Positions 15,004 to 15,098 of a stretch of 15,098 bases of DNA are shown here, one piece after another. The stretch lies in NCBI GenBank assembly GCA_030589225.1, contig JAUUWD010000003.1, forward strand, positions 1 to 15,098. The letters are read 5' to 3'. Each line of letters starts with the position of its first letter. The first letter of the stretch is position 1. Made by a program: the position numbers and the translations under genes. The notes beneath the pieces were generated by a model, which did no database searches, was not told the DNA's origin, and worked only from the letters and a program-made list of their open reading frames with translations. Source of the DNA: Desulfobacteraceae bacterium (GTDB taxonomy: Bacteria > Desulfobacterota > DSM-4660 > Desulfatiglandales > Desulfatiglandaceae).

Positions 15004-15098
15004 ATGAGCCAAAGGAAAGTAAGGCTGTCAGGGGCGTTTTTTATAGCCTTTTGTTTGGCATTGCTGCCTTGTGGTTGTGAGGGAGGTGGAAAAAGCAG
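15004..15098 (+). CDS. N-terminus of a probable lipoprotein (partial, cut by the window end)
   Basis: The 31 visible residues begin MSQRKVRLSGAFFIAFCLA and continue LLPCGCEGGGKS, a short basic stretch, a hydrophobic core and then a cysteine pair. The second Cys (C25) preceded by Gly would be the lipidation site, although P-C-G-C is not a textbook lipobox. The glycine-rich linker right after fits a mature lipoprotein. GGAGGGAGG at 14994-15002 is a strong ribosome binding site before the ATG. The function cannot be told because the rest is outside the window. Confidence 0.65.
   Translation, partial: MSQRKVRLSGAFFIAFCLALLPCGCEGGGKS

Overview
The window looks like chromosomal DNA from a Gram-negative bacterium of moderate GC content, most plausibly a Desulfobacterota (delta-proteobacterium-type) lineage. 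This rests on gene content: a nucleotide-translocase-like membrane protein fused to HEAT repeats and a cyclic-nucleotide-binding domain, a family-5 peptide ABC importer with its own amidohydrolase, and a six-helix HAMP class III cyclase. No rRNA, tRNA or other taxonomic marker is present, so the assignment is tentative. All confidently called genes are on the + strand.

Layout. Bases 1-341 hold the possible tail of an upstream gene and a leader rich in inverted repeats. Its strongest hairpin ends in a T-run, and its left arm can alternatively pair with an upstream segment, which is attenuator-like topology. At 342-3548 lies a 1068-residue three-part protein: translocase-like membrane domain, HEAT repeats, cyclic-nucleotide-binding domain. 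A strong internal Shine-Dalgarno and in-frame ATG sit exactly at the last domain boundary. A gene-free 373-bp stretch follows, with a GC-rich hairpin and a short repeat cluster. At 3922-4920 is a GshB-like ATP-grasp ligase.

From 5098 to 11665 runs an apparent operon: periplasmic binding protein, two permeases, two ATPases, and an N-formylglutamate-amidohydrolase-family enzyme overlapping the second ATPase gene by 4 bp. This is a complete peptide or opine-type importer whose last gene probably processes the imported compound. An imperfect nested hairpin sits between the binding-protein gene and the first permease gene. The cyclase gene follows after 66 bp (11732-13303).

At 13427-14665 is a markedly AT-rich gene for a radical SAM protein with an unusual Cx4Cx2C cluster motif; it looks acquired. 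Downstream is a 226-bp segment bounded by near-perfect 20-bp inverted repeats, which could be a small non-autonomous mobile element or a long hairpin. The window closes with the start of a lipoprotein gene.

Two functional threads can be inferred. First, peptide-like substrates are imported, cut by the amidohydrolase and perhaps rebuilt by the ATP-grasp ligase. Second, a cyclic nucleotide made by the cyclase could be read by the C-terminal domain of the first large protein. Neither link is proven by the sequence.
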